NCBI GenBank assembly: GCA_964462535.1
Contig: CAYWXV010000011.1
Coordinates: forward strand, 18,606-82,605
Direction of reading: 5' to 3'
Length of the DNA: 64,000 nt
Source: CAYWXV01 sp964462535
Lineage (GTDB): Bacteria; Bacteroidota; Ignavibacteria; OLB7
Part shown: in pieces, positions 1 through 7,692 of the stretch
How positions within the stretch are numbered: the stretch's first letter is position 1
Layout: each line of letters starts with the position of its first letter
The notes under the pieces: generated by a model
The model's input: the letters and a program-made list of their open reading frames with translations, nothing else
Told to the model about the DNA's origin: nothing
Database searches by the model: none
Translations under genes and position numbers: made by a program

Positions 1-1
1 C

Positions 2-1468
2 GAGGAGGCTGACAGAATTCAGCGGGAAGAGGTTGGTCCGGTGATCGCCGACGGCGAATCCGCTCTTGTCCATGCGTTGCTCCACAGCGTTCATCGCGAC
101 GCCGTTGCCGCACGCTTCGGTACGCATCTCCTCCGCAAGTATGAGCTGGCAGTCGCATCGCTAGATCCCGTGAATCGGGACCTCCGCGTCGAGACCGGCC
201 GGCTGGCGCAGCGATATTCGCGGCGCATAGCTGGCGCAGAGGTGGTGGTTGGCGGAGAGCGCATGACGCTGGCGATGGCATCAAGCCACGGCCTCTCTGA
301 AGATCGAGAGGTTAGGCGCGAGGCGTTCATGGCAGGAAGACGCTGGTTCATAGATCATCGCAATGAGCTTGCAGGCATCTACGACGACCTCGTCCGGCTG
401 CGCACGCGAATGGCTCGCAATGTCGGCTTCGAGAACTTCGTCCCGATGGGGTACCAGGGAATGGGGAGGACCGATTTCGGTCCCGAGGAGTCAGCTCTGT
501 TCCGGCAGAGTGTGAAGGATCACGTCGTGCCGGTGTTGCGGCTGGTGTTGGAGCGTCAGCGAGCTGCCCTTGGATTGGATCGGCTCGAACCGTGGGACGT
601 GGCGTTCGATCCTTCGACGACGCTCCCGCGTGGTGTGGCTCCAGTGGAGAGTCAGTTGGAGAACGCGGCAAAGATCTTTCAACAGTTGGAGCCACGTCTT
701 GCCGATCACTTCGCGCTGATGCGTCGCGAGGGGTTGATAGATCTGGAGAATAGGCTTGGGAAGCGGTCGGGAGCCTTCTGCACGTTCTTCCCAGACGAAC
801 CGCGTGCCGCAATCCTCTGCAACTCGGTTGGCGACTCGGATGATGTTCGGACACTGCTTCACGAGATGGGACATGCGTTCCAGAAGTGGGAGTCAATGCC
901 GATTGAGATGGTGACGTTGCAGAGCCCGACCTCGGAGACAGCCGAAATCCATTCGATGGGGATGGAGTATCTCTCTCTGCCGTTGATCGAGGCCTTCTTT
1001 GAGCCCGAGAACGCAAGCCGGTTCCGAAGCGGGCGATGGAAGAAGACCATCAACCTGCTCTGCTATGCCTCGACCGTTGATGAGTTCCAGCATTGGGTAT
1101 ACGATAACCCCGATGCCACTCCGGACGAACGGGACGTGGCGTGGCGTAGAATCTGGGATGAATACCAGCCTGTGGTTGACTATGGTGATCGAGATGACTT
1201 GAAGAGTGCGCGGTGGTACCAGCAGCAGCACATCTTCCAGGCCCCATTCTATTACATCGACTACGCGATAGCTGAAACCGTCGCGATGCAACTTGCCGCC
1301 CTCGATCGCCGCGATCACGAAAAGGCAATGGCGACCTATCTCGAGCTCTGTCGTCTTGGGGGGACAAAGAGCATTCTCGACGTCGTCAACGCGGTCGGTC
1401 TCCGCTCGCCGTTCGATCCGCAGGTGATGAAGGATATGATGGTGGTTGCGGTGGAGGCCTCGAGCTAG
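2..1468 (+). CDS. M3-family oligoendopeptidase, 3' part
   Basis: Zinc metallopeptidase of the thimet/PepF (M3) family, expected to cleave oligopeptides in the cytoplasm. The signature HEMGHAF is encoded at 860-880; its two His residues bind zinc and its Glu is catalytic. The third ligand probably lies in the SPTSETAEIHSMGMEYL stretch downstream. The frame is open from the window edge, and the first possible start (GTG at 41) has in-frame coding sequence before it. Family members run to about 560-600 residues, so roughly 80 N-terminal residues lie outside the window. The C-terminus looks complete. Family call is firm; substrate unknown. Confidence 0.93.
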   Translation, partial: EEADRIQREEVGPVIADGESALVHALLHSVHRDAVAARFGTHLLRKYELAVASLDPVNRDLRVETGRLAQRYSRRIAGAEVVVGGERMTLAMASSHGLSEDREVRREAFMAGRRWFIDHRNELAGIYDDLVRLRTRMARNVGFENFVPMGYQGMGRTDFGPEESALFRQSVKDHVVPVLRLVLERQRAALGLDRLEPWDVAFDPSTTLPRGVAPVESQLENAAKIFQQLEPRLADHFALMRREGLIDLENRLGKRSGAFCTFFPDEPRAAILCNSVGDSDDVRTLLHEMGHAFQKWESMPIEMVTLQSPTSETAEIHSMGMEYLSLPLIEAFFEPENASRFRSGRWKKTINLLCYASTVDEFQHWVYDNPDATPDERDVAWRRIWDEYQPVVDYGDRDDLKSARWYQQQHIFQAPFYYIDYAIAETVAMQLAALDRRDHEKAMATYLELCRLGGTKSILDVVNAVGLRSPFDPQVMKDMMVVAVEASS

Positions 1469-1699
1469 ATTCTTCGCACGAGGTGACGGTTGTTCAGATG
1501 ACATACGGGGTGATCGACCTGCGCTGAGCCCGTCATGGATCACGCGAGCGCTGTCAGCAAACACCGAGCGCACCCACTCCGCCTCCACCCGGGAGAGAAC
1601 CGGCGCGACAGCATTGCTTGTGAAGACTGTCCGTTCGATGGCCGCCACGAACCACGTCGCGAACATTGGATATCCCGCGGCCCGCAGCTGCCACCATCG

Positions 1700-3067
1700 T
1701 CACCAGTCCGCGGCAATCGAAACAAGAGGGACTGAGTAACCGGCAGGAATCTGCGATCTATCGGTGACGAAGGCCGCCAGGCCGTACGGAGAAAGGTCCA
1801 TTCTCCAGTGCATCCCATGGTCGCTGTGACGCGCATCGTTCCCCACCAGGGCGTACATCAATCCGAATCCGGCAACGGTCCCAAGCGCCGCGCCACCGGC
1901 AACCCTTCGCCCCATAGCCTCGTCGTCGTTTTCGGGAGAGATCAGGTAGCCTACGCCGGCACCGAGCAGGCCGAACGACATCGTGCCGATTCCAGTGAGC
2001 GAGCCTTGTGGGTTGCTGTAATCGTGACCGACCGCTATGCGGTGACCCACCCACCCACCGGCGACCGCCCCGACCATACCGGCCCCCACAAGCGTCTTGC
2101 CGTCGTCGACCCCCGCCATGTGGAGAATGCCAACAGGAACTCCCGCGCCGAAGGTGGTGGTCGTTGAGAATACCTGCGCGTCGCCCTCCGTGTATTGCCC
2201 AGTCTGGTAGAGTCCGTTGGTTGCCATGTATCCCGCGGCCGTTCCGACGAGCATCATTGCTCCATATCCCCTGAAGTCATCGAAGTCGATCAGGTAGGCC
2301 CCTCCAAGTCCGACGACATTCCCCATGGTGCCACCGTTGGTAAGGAGACGCACCTGAGCGCCATCCATCCCCTGGGCGATATTGAATCCGATCAGCCCCT
2401 CGAGAATGCCACCGCCGATACCTGACCAGAGTGGTCCCGACGCTTTGTCGAATCCGTCGCTGCCTGTGAACAGACCGTACACGAACATTCCATCCGCGAT
2501 TCCCTTCAACCCACCATAGATCGTCATGCCGGCCTGGGGTTCGGTCACGCTCCTGTTCTGAGTAAGGAAGAAGGGCGCGAAGAAGCTCGATGCGGCCGTA
2601 AGCATGTAGAGTCCGACCGCGCCGCGGGCGTCGTCGACGTCCGCCGCCATCGGTACGGCAATACCATAGTAGGTCAGTCCCAGGGCGGTCGTGCCAATCA
2701 ACAGACCTGTGCGCCCACTCTGATTGACAATCGTTGACGATGGAAGGGCTGCGATGCGGTCGGTGACCCTCCGTCGGAAATCGACCCCTTCGGAAGGAGA
2801 CATCGAGCGGCGAATGCGCTCAGTCGTGCCGTTGGTACGACGAAAGATTTCGAGAGAATATGTCGAGTCCGGACCTTGATAGAGAAGCGCTTCCTGAAAT
2901 CCGGTCACGTCGAGAAAGAGTCCAAGACGTTGTTCCAGCTCGACGTCAATCGTCATCACATTGCCATCGAAATCGAAGGGGACTCTCCTCTCCTGTGCCC
3001 GGAGCTGGCTGCTCAAGGCAAAGGCGCATGCCGATATCAGGACAAGGCGTGTCAGGTAGGTGGGCAT
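1700..3067 (-). CDS. Secreted or envelope hypothetical protein with Gly-rich hydrophobic segments
   Basis: 455 residues. Residues 1-25 form a signal peptide (hydrophobic core LVLISACAFALSS, likely cleavage after LRAQ). About 100 polar residues follow, then a long series of short glycine-rich hydrophobic stretches (around residues 120-390) such as GTVAGFGLMYALVG, reminiscent of Gly-zipper segments. The C-terminus ends in an aromatic residue (ADW), which would fit outer-membrane insertion. No family recognised. It stands alone on the minus strand, with 231 bp to the peptidase gene and 249 bp to the next gene, so it is probably monocistronic. Confidence 0.8.
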   Translation of the reverse strand: MPTYLTRLVLISACAFALSSQLRAQERRVPFDFDGNVMTIDVELEQRLGLFLDVTGFQEALLYQGPDSTYSLEIFRRTNGTTERIRRSMSPSEGVDFRRRVTDRIAALPSSTIVNQSGRTGLLIGTTALGLTYYGIAVPMAADVDDARGAVGLYMLTAASSFFAPFFLTQNRSVTEPQAGMTIYGGLKGIADGMFVYGLFTGSDGFDKASGPLWSGIGGGILEGLIGFNIAQGMDGAQVRLLTNGGTMGNVVGLGGAYLIDFDDFRGYGAMMLVGTAAGYMATNGLYQTGQYTEGDAQVFSTTTTFGAGVPVGILHMAGVDDGKTLVGAGMVGAVAGGWVGHRIAVGHDYSNPQGSLTGIGTMSFGLLGAGVGYLISPENDDEAMGRRVAGGAALGTVAGFGLMYALVGNDARHSDHGMHWRMDLSPYGLAAFVTDRSQIPAGYSVPLVSIAADW

Positions 3068-3218
3068 GGAGGTTCAATCCTTCGCGTTGGATAGTCCCGC
3101 GCGGTGGATGTCGGGGGCAAAGCTCTAGACTGCGCAGGCGTCCGGCGGCTACATCGCATGCTTGACAGCCCATCATTCACCGCGTGCATTCCCATCGGAG
3201 TGGCGAATACCTCTCACG

Positions 3219-3276
3219 TCATGAGGTTGCTCAAATCGCGCGACAAAGAGATCGGGCGTATGTCAACAGCCGCCTG
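3219..3276 (-). repeat. Dispersed palindromic repeat, copy 1
   Basis: 58-bp imperfect palindrome, TCATGAGGTTGCTCAAATCG at the left and GTCAACAGCCGCC at the right. It is the most diverged of five copies in the window (others near 7636, 37184, 41025 and 56206). It lies about 40 nt beyond the stop codon of the small minus-strand gene at 3317-3541, so it would be in that gene's 3' untranslated region. Read from that gene, the order of motifs is the same as in copies 2, 3 and 5. Confidence 0.65.
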
Positions 3277-3316
3277 GCAGCTTTCGTCGTCAGCATCCTG
3301 GGAAAATCCATGCGGC

Positions 3317-3541
3317 TCAGCGCTTCAAGCTACTCTTGTGTTTCTGGGCGAACCAGATGCCTCCTCCAAGCGAGAGTCCCATCAGTATGACTGCCTGTGC
3401 GGTGCGCATCATGTCGACGTTCAAGAATGACACCAACGCACCCGCGGCGAAGAAGAGTGCAAGAGCGTAGAGGCCAAACGCAAGGCAGCCGCCGTCACCA
3501 ATTGTCTGGAAGATCGATCGTCGTCGTGCAGAGCCGGCCAT
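3317..3541 (-). CDS. Small membrane protein, two predicted transmembrane helices
   Basis: 74 residues from ATG at 3541. The ATG is preceded at about 7 nt by AGGA, one of the better ribosome-binding sites in this window. A longer in-frame start at 3649 would add 36 arginine-rich residues that look like untranslated leader. Two hydrophobic helices (around residues 17-38 and 46-63) flank a short loop containing NVDMMRT, and the tail is basic (KHKSSLKR). Function unknown. A palindromic repeat follows its stop codon. Confidence 0.6.
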   Translation of the reverse strand: MAGSARRRSIFQTIGDGGCLAFGLYALALFFAAGALVSFLNVDMMRTAQAVILMGLSLGGGIWFAQKHKSSLKR

Positions 3542-3844
3542 GTTGACGTCCTCACTTGCGATACCGTATCTGATTGATCGGGAGAGAGGAGAGCAGTCGG
3601 CACGTGGCCACGCGAACCGTCGATGCGGAGCGCGACCGCAGCGATTCAATCACCCGATCAATGTTAGGGGATGGCCGTCGTCCGGCCAATGATCTATGTC
3701 AGTTGGGAGCTGTCACGTGTGCGGCACCGGTGTCGGGACGCGGAGGCGCAACTCCATCTCGCGACCCCCTCCGTTGGAGACGACATCCCCCACCGTCACC
3801 GCGACACGTTCTCCACGGAAATACGGACGGACGTGGCGACGTGC

Positions 3845-5125
3845 CTAATCGGAAGCTCCCCCAGCATCTCTTCTTACGACAACAATCGTCACGTCGTCGG
3901 CCGGTTCGGCGTTTCGCACAAACGCTCGGAGCGATGCGGCGATGCTGTTTCGGATATGGCGTGCGGTCGTGCCGGTGGAGGCGGCGCGAGCGAAGGCCTC
4001 GGCCAGCCGTTCGTCTCCGAAAAAATCACCGGCCACGTTGGATGCCTCGACAAGCCCATCGGAATAGAGTAGCGCGGCATCACCCGGAGCCATCGTGAAG
4101 CTGTCACTCTTCAGCGTTTCGTAGAGGAAGTTGCCATGCGACAGACCGAGTGCCGGTCCGCCTGGGCGGAGAACCTCGACGTTTCCGGTTGCTGCACGAT
4201 AAAGGAACATTGGGTTGTGCCCGGCGCGGTAGAAGGCACAGCGATCGTTGAAGTCGATGGTGAGCATTCCGACGGTGATGAACGAGCGCCGATCCAGGCG
4301 AACGCGGAGCGTGTCGTTCAGACCGACGAAGAACTCGAGCGGATCGGCAACATGAATCGACAGAGCCTGTGCCATTCCCTGGAACTTCGCCATAACCAGC
4401 GCCGCCGGAATTCCCTTCCCTGCTGCATCGGCCACCAGAAGAGCCTTCACGCCATCGGCGAACGTCATGTAGTCGAAGTAGTCACCGCCAATCTCGACCG
4501 CAGGCTCCGTCACACCGTCGATATCGTAGCCGAACATGCGTGGAGGTTCGGCGGGGAGGAGTCGTTCCTGCACGGCCCGGGCGGCGCGAAATTCGGCCGT
4601 CAACAGCTCCCCCTGATTGAGCAGAGCAGTACGCTCTTGCATGCGCTGGCGCGCCCCTTCATAGACCAGAAGGAAGGTTCCAATCCCGATCGTCAGAACG
4701 CCGTTCCACAGAAGCATCGGCATAATCCACGTTGTCGGGTACGACACGGTTCCTCGGGTGATGACGTAGACGAGCCCGTATGCCGACAACGATCCAATGG
4801 TGCCGCTCAGCAGCCACCCGATCGTCAGCATTCCGATGCGTCCGGTAGGGCCGAGCCGCCCGCCGTGACGACGGATCAACGTTGTGGTGAGGAATGCAAG
4901 AGAGGTGATGAACGTCGAATAGATCAACGAGATCGCGATCGATAGGAGAAAGGGGCGGCCGACCAGATAGCCCGGACCCTGTCGCAATGTCGTGATCAGG
5001 GCAATACCAACGGCGATACCACCGTTCGCGATCAGCAGTACCCTCCAATAGGACAATCGTCGCCCGGCTTCGGCGGCAGGGCGAAGTAGTGAGCGGCGAT
5101 GTGGCTGTCTTGTTCGGTTGATCAT
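3845..5125 (-). CDS. Membrane-anchored PP2C-type (SpoIIE/RsbU-like) serine phosphatase
   Basis: About 426 residues. Four transmembrane helices fill residues 25-155, followed by a short linker and a SpoIIE-type phosphatase domain (about 190-420). Conserved metal-site motifs are all visible: IGGDYFDY, DAAGKGIPAALV, RAGHNPMFLY, LYSDGLVEA and DDVTIVVV. Such phosphatases usually dephosphorylate anti-anti-sigma factors in partner-switching stress cascades, but no STAS or anti-sigma gene lies nearby, so the partner is unknown. Start: ATG at 5125 chosen; an in-frame TTG at 5158 would add 11 residues. It is divergent from the NFACT gene. Confidence 0.93.
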   Translation of the reverse strand: MINRTRQPHRRSLLRPAAEAGRRLSYWRVLLIANGGIAVGIALITTLRQGPGYLVGRPFLLSIAISLIYSTFITSLAFLTTTLIRRHGGRLGPTGRIGMLTIGWLLSGTIGSLSAYGLVYVITRGTVSYPTTWIMPMLLWNGVLTIGIGTFLLVYEGARQRMQERTALLNQGELLTAEFRAARAVQERLLPAEPPRMFGYDIDGVTEPAVEIGGDYFDYMTFADGVKALLVADAAGKGIPAALVMAKFQGMAQALSIHVADPLEFFVGLNDTLRVRLDRRSFITVGMLTIDFNDRCAFYRAGHNPMFLYRAATGNVEVLRPGGPALGLSHGNFLYETLKSDSFTMAPGDAALLYSDGLVEASNVAGDFFGDERLAEAFARAASTGTTARHIRNSIAASLRAFVRNAEPADDVTIVVVRRDAGGASD

Positions 5126-5219
5126 GTCAGCAGGATGTTGCCAACGATTCGTCGTCAATCGTGCGGGGGCAAAGATACCGCGAGGCGCCCCGAAAGCCGT
5201 AGTTTGCGCCCCGCTTTCA

Positions 5220-6875
5220 ATGATTCGACACTACCTTACCTTCGCACACCAGGCCGCGAACCTCGACGAAACGTTGCGCGGTCATCATCTGGCCGAGTGC
5301 TGGTCGGGCGATAAGAACTCGCTCGCCCTCCGCTTCATCAGCGGGGCGACCTCTCATTTTGTCGAGATGTCACTCGACCTTCAGGCCGGCTACCTTCTTC
5401 TTCGCGACGACCTATCCCGATCCCGGCGAAACACGATCGACTTCTTCCATGATCTCGTTGGCGCACGCCTCGAGCGAGTCTCGATCGATGAAGGGGAGAG
5501 AGTTGTCCGCCTCACATTCACGAACGGCGACGCTCTTGCTGTATTCCTCTTTGGACGCGGTGGCGGGAACGTTCTTCACCTACGCGACGGCGCCGTCGTC
5601 TCCTCCTATCGTCGTTATGATGGCGAGTACGACTCGCTTCTGTCCGGCACGGCTGATGAGAGGGAGATGGATCGAGTGCAGTTGATACGGAGCGTGCGCG
5701 ACGGAGGGACGGTCGAGAAGGGACTCGCCGGAGCTCTCCCCGAGTTAGGACGTCGACTGGCTGCCGAGGCGGCCGTTCGTGAATCCATCGACTCGCATTC
5801 GAACCCGGCAACACTCGATGACGACGCCATCGATCGCCTTCTCCAACGTGCGGATCGGCTCTACGCCGAGTGTCAGATCTCCGACGAATTCCATGTCTAT
5901 CATCTCGAGAAGGATGCACTCTTCTCTCTGATCCCGCTTCGCAGCGTGGAAGGCGTGGCGGTCGGGCACGAGCGATTCGACGACATTGGGAAGGGGGTGC
6001 GCGGATGGCGTTCGGCCTGGTTCACGAGACGACGTCGAAGCGAGCTTCGCGAGGCGTTGATCCGAAAGGTCGACCACGATATCGGGCGACTGGAGAAAGC
6101 CCTTGCGCATCGTCTTGATGGCGATCTTCACCGAGCCCGCGCCGACGAGTGGGAGCGTTGCGCCAACGTCATCATGGCAAACCTCCATCACATCGAGAAG
6201 GGGGCGAGGAGCGTGGTGTTGGAGGATTGGGACGGGAGGGAGATCGCGATCGACATGAATGAAACGCTCACACCGGTGGAGAACGCGGAACGGTACTACC
6301 GAAGGGCACGTGGGGCGCGAGCCCAGGCCGAGCGTGGCGAACGAGGGGTCGAAAGGACGAAGGGGGAGATCGTCCGGCTAGGTGCGCTGCGACGCGCGAT
6401 AGAAGAGGCCAATGAGCTTTCGCAATTGGAGCGGATTGCCAAGGAGAATCCAGGGTTGACCATGAAGGAAGGAGAACGGAAAGAGACCGGGACCGCAGAG
6501 CGTTTTCGTCGATTCGAAGTGGCCGGTGGATGCGAGGTCTTCGCCGGTAAGAGTGCCGCAAACAACGACGAGCTAACGGTCCGATTCGCTAAGCCGAACG
6601 ACTACTGGTTCCATGCCCGAGGGTCATCTGGATCACACGTCGTACTGCGGTGGGGCGATCCGAAGACGAAGCCGCCGAAGGAGGCGATCCTCCAGGCTGC
6701 GTCGATTGCGGCCTACTACTCAGGGTCACGCAACGCGAAGATGACGCCGGTCGCCTACACGCTGAAGAAGTATGTCCGCAAGCCACGGGGAGCCGCGGTC
6801 GGCGCCGTTATCATGGAACGGGAGAAGGTGGTGATGGTCGAACCGAAGCTCCCTGAAGGAAACCAGGATATCTGA
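5220..6875 (+). CDS. NFACT-family protein (RqcH/FbpA-like)
   Basis: 551 residues from ATG at 5220, which begins the recognisable NFACT-N sequence MIRHYLTFAHQAANLDETL. Order: NFACT-N (1-170), helical region and coiled coil (about 270-430), then NFACT-R/DUF814 (about 440-535) with the diagnostic YWFHARGSSGSHVVLR. Homologues (RqcH, eukaryotic Rqc2) bind stalled large ribosomal subunits with tRNA and add C-terminal alanine tails. The family's Asp-Arg pair in NFACT-N appears here as Glu93-Arg94 (DEGERVVRLTF). The C-terminus is short (PKLPEGNQDI). Family firm; tailing activity unproven. Confidence 0.93.
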   Translation: MIRHYLTFAHQAANLDETLRGHHLAECWSGDKNSLALRFISGATSHFVEMSLDLQAGYLLLRDDLSRSRRNTIDFFHDLVGARLERVSIDEGERVVRLTFTNGDALAVFLFGRGGGNVLHLRDGAVVSSYRRYDGEYDSLLSGTADEREMDRVQLIRSVRDGGTVEKGLAGALPELGRRLAAEAAVRESIDSHSNPATLDDDAIDRLLQRADRLYAECQISDEFHVYHLEKDALFSLIPLRSVEGVAVGHERFDDIGKGVRGWRSAWFTRRRRSELREALIRKVDHDIGRLEKALAHRLDGDLHRARADEWERCANVIMANLHHIEKGARSVVLEDWDGREIAIDMNETLTPVENAERYYRRARGARAQAERGERGVERTKGEIVRLGALRRAIEEANELSQLERIAKENPGLTMKEGERKETGTAERFRRFEVAGGCEVFAGKSAANNDELTVRFAKPNDYWFHARGSSGSHVVLRWGDPKTKPPKEAILQAASIAAYYSGSRNAKMTPVAYTLKKYVRKPRGAAVGAVIMEREKVVMVEPKLPEGNQDI

Positions 6876-6895
6876 CCTCATTCGGAATCAACACG

Positions 6896-7528
6896 ATGCG
6901 CATCATACCATTCGAGTGTGGCCCGGTGGCAACGAACGCCTACCTCGTTTTCAATGAAGGAGAGTCTGCAGCCGTCGTCATCGATGCGCCGATGGACTCG
7001 ATTGAACCACTTGCCGAAGCGGCGCAACGTGAGGGCGTTGAACCACAGGCGTTGATCCTGACGCACACACATTGGGACCACACGGCCGACGCCGCGAAGA
7101 TGAAGCGTCGATGGCCCGAGATGATCGTCTATGTTCATCCGGACGATGAATATCGGCTGGTCGAACCGATGAAGCATTCAGTCTGGCCTCTCCCCTTTAC
7201 GCTCGAGCCGTTGAACGCCGACCGGCATCTCCACGCCGGTGATCGCTTCGAGCTGGAGGGGATTGAGTTCGACATTCTCCACACACCGGGGCACACCGAG
7301 GGGGGTATCTGTCTATTGGAGAAGAGCGAAGAGGTGGTATTCGTGGGCGATACGCTCTTTGCCGGATCGGTAGGACGAACGGATCTGCCCGGCGGCGACT
7401 GGGGAACGCTCCTGTCGTCGATTCGCACGCAGCTTCTGTCTCTCCCCGACAACACCGCAGTCTATCCCGGTCACGGCCCTGCGACAACGATTGGTGACGA
7501 GAGGGAGATGAATCCGTTTTTGGGGTAA
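6896..7528 (+). CDS. MBL-fold metallo-hydrolase, glyoxalase II-like
   Basis: 210 residues. Binuclear metal-site motifs in order: THTHWDHTADA (HxHxDH), TPGHTEGGI, VGDTLFAGSVGRTD and VYPGHGPATT. This arrangement and length match small YcbL-type hydroxyacylglutathione hydrolase-like proteins, which cleave thioesters in the cytoplasm; the true substrate cannot be read from sequence. It starts 20 bp after the NFACT gene and is probably co-transcribed with it. The C-terminus (EREMNPFLG) is the usual end for the family. Confidence 0.93.
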   Translation: MRIIPFECGPVATNAYLVFNEGESAAVVIDAPMDSIEPLAEAAQREGVEPQALILTHTHWDHTADAAKMKRRWPEMIVYVHPDDEYRLVEPMKHSVWPLPFTLEPLNADRHLHAGDRFELEGIEFDILHTPGHTEGGICLLEKSEEVVFVGDTLFAGSVGRTDLPGGDWGTLLSSIRTQLLSLPDNTAVYPGHGPATTIGDEREMNPFLG

Positions 7529-7635
7529 TGTCACAACTCCGTTCGTGTTCAGAAACGACTCCGTCCGCAAACCAGTCTCGTTCCAGTCGTCATTCCGCAG
7601 CCAGGCTGTTGGCAGACTGGCGCCATTCTCTCAGA

Positions 7636-7692
7636 TCATGAGGCGGTTCAAATCGCGCAACGTAGAAATCGCGCGTATTTCAACAGCCTCCT
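7636..7692 (-). repeat. Dispersed palindromic repeat, copy 2
   Basis: 57-bp element whose arms pair well: read on the minus strand, GAGGCTGTTGAAATACGCGC opens the hairpin and GCGCGATTTGAACCGCCTC closes it, with two mismatches and one bulge. It touches the stop codon (7691-7693) of the minus-strand PD40 lipoprotein gene, so the hairpin would begin directly at the end of that reading frame. It is the cleanest hairpin of the five copies. Confidence 0.75.

Noticed and set aside
348..1016. 222-codon minus-strand frame inside the oligopeptidase gene
   Set aside because: Arg/Pro/Ser-rich shadow of a GC-rich gene whose sense product carries clear catalytic motifs.
7648..7668. GGTTCAAATC, similar to a tRNA T-loop
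   Set aside because: It belongs to palindromic repeat copy 2; no acceptor or anticodon stem surrounds it.
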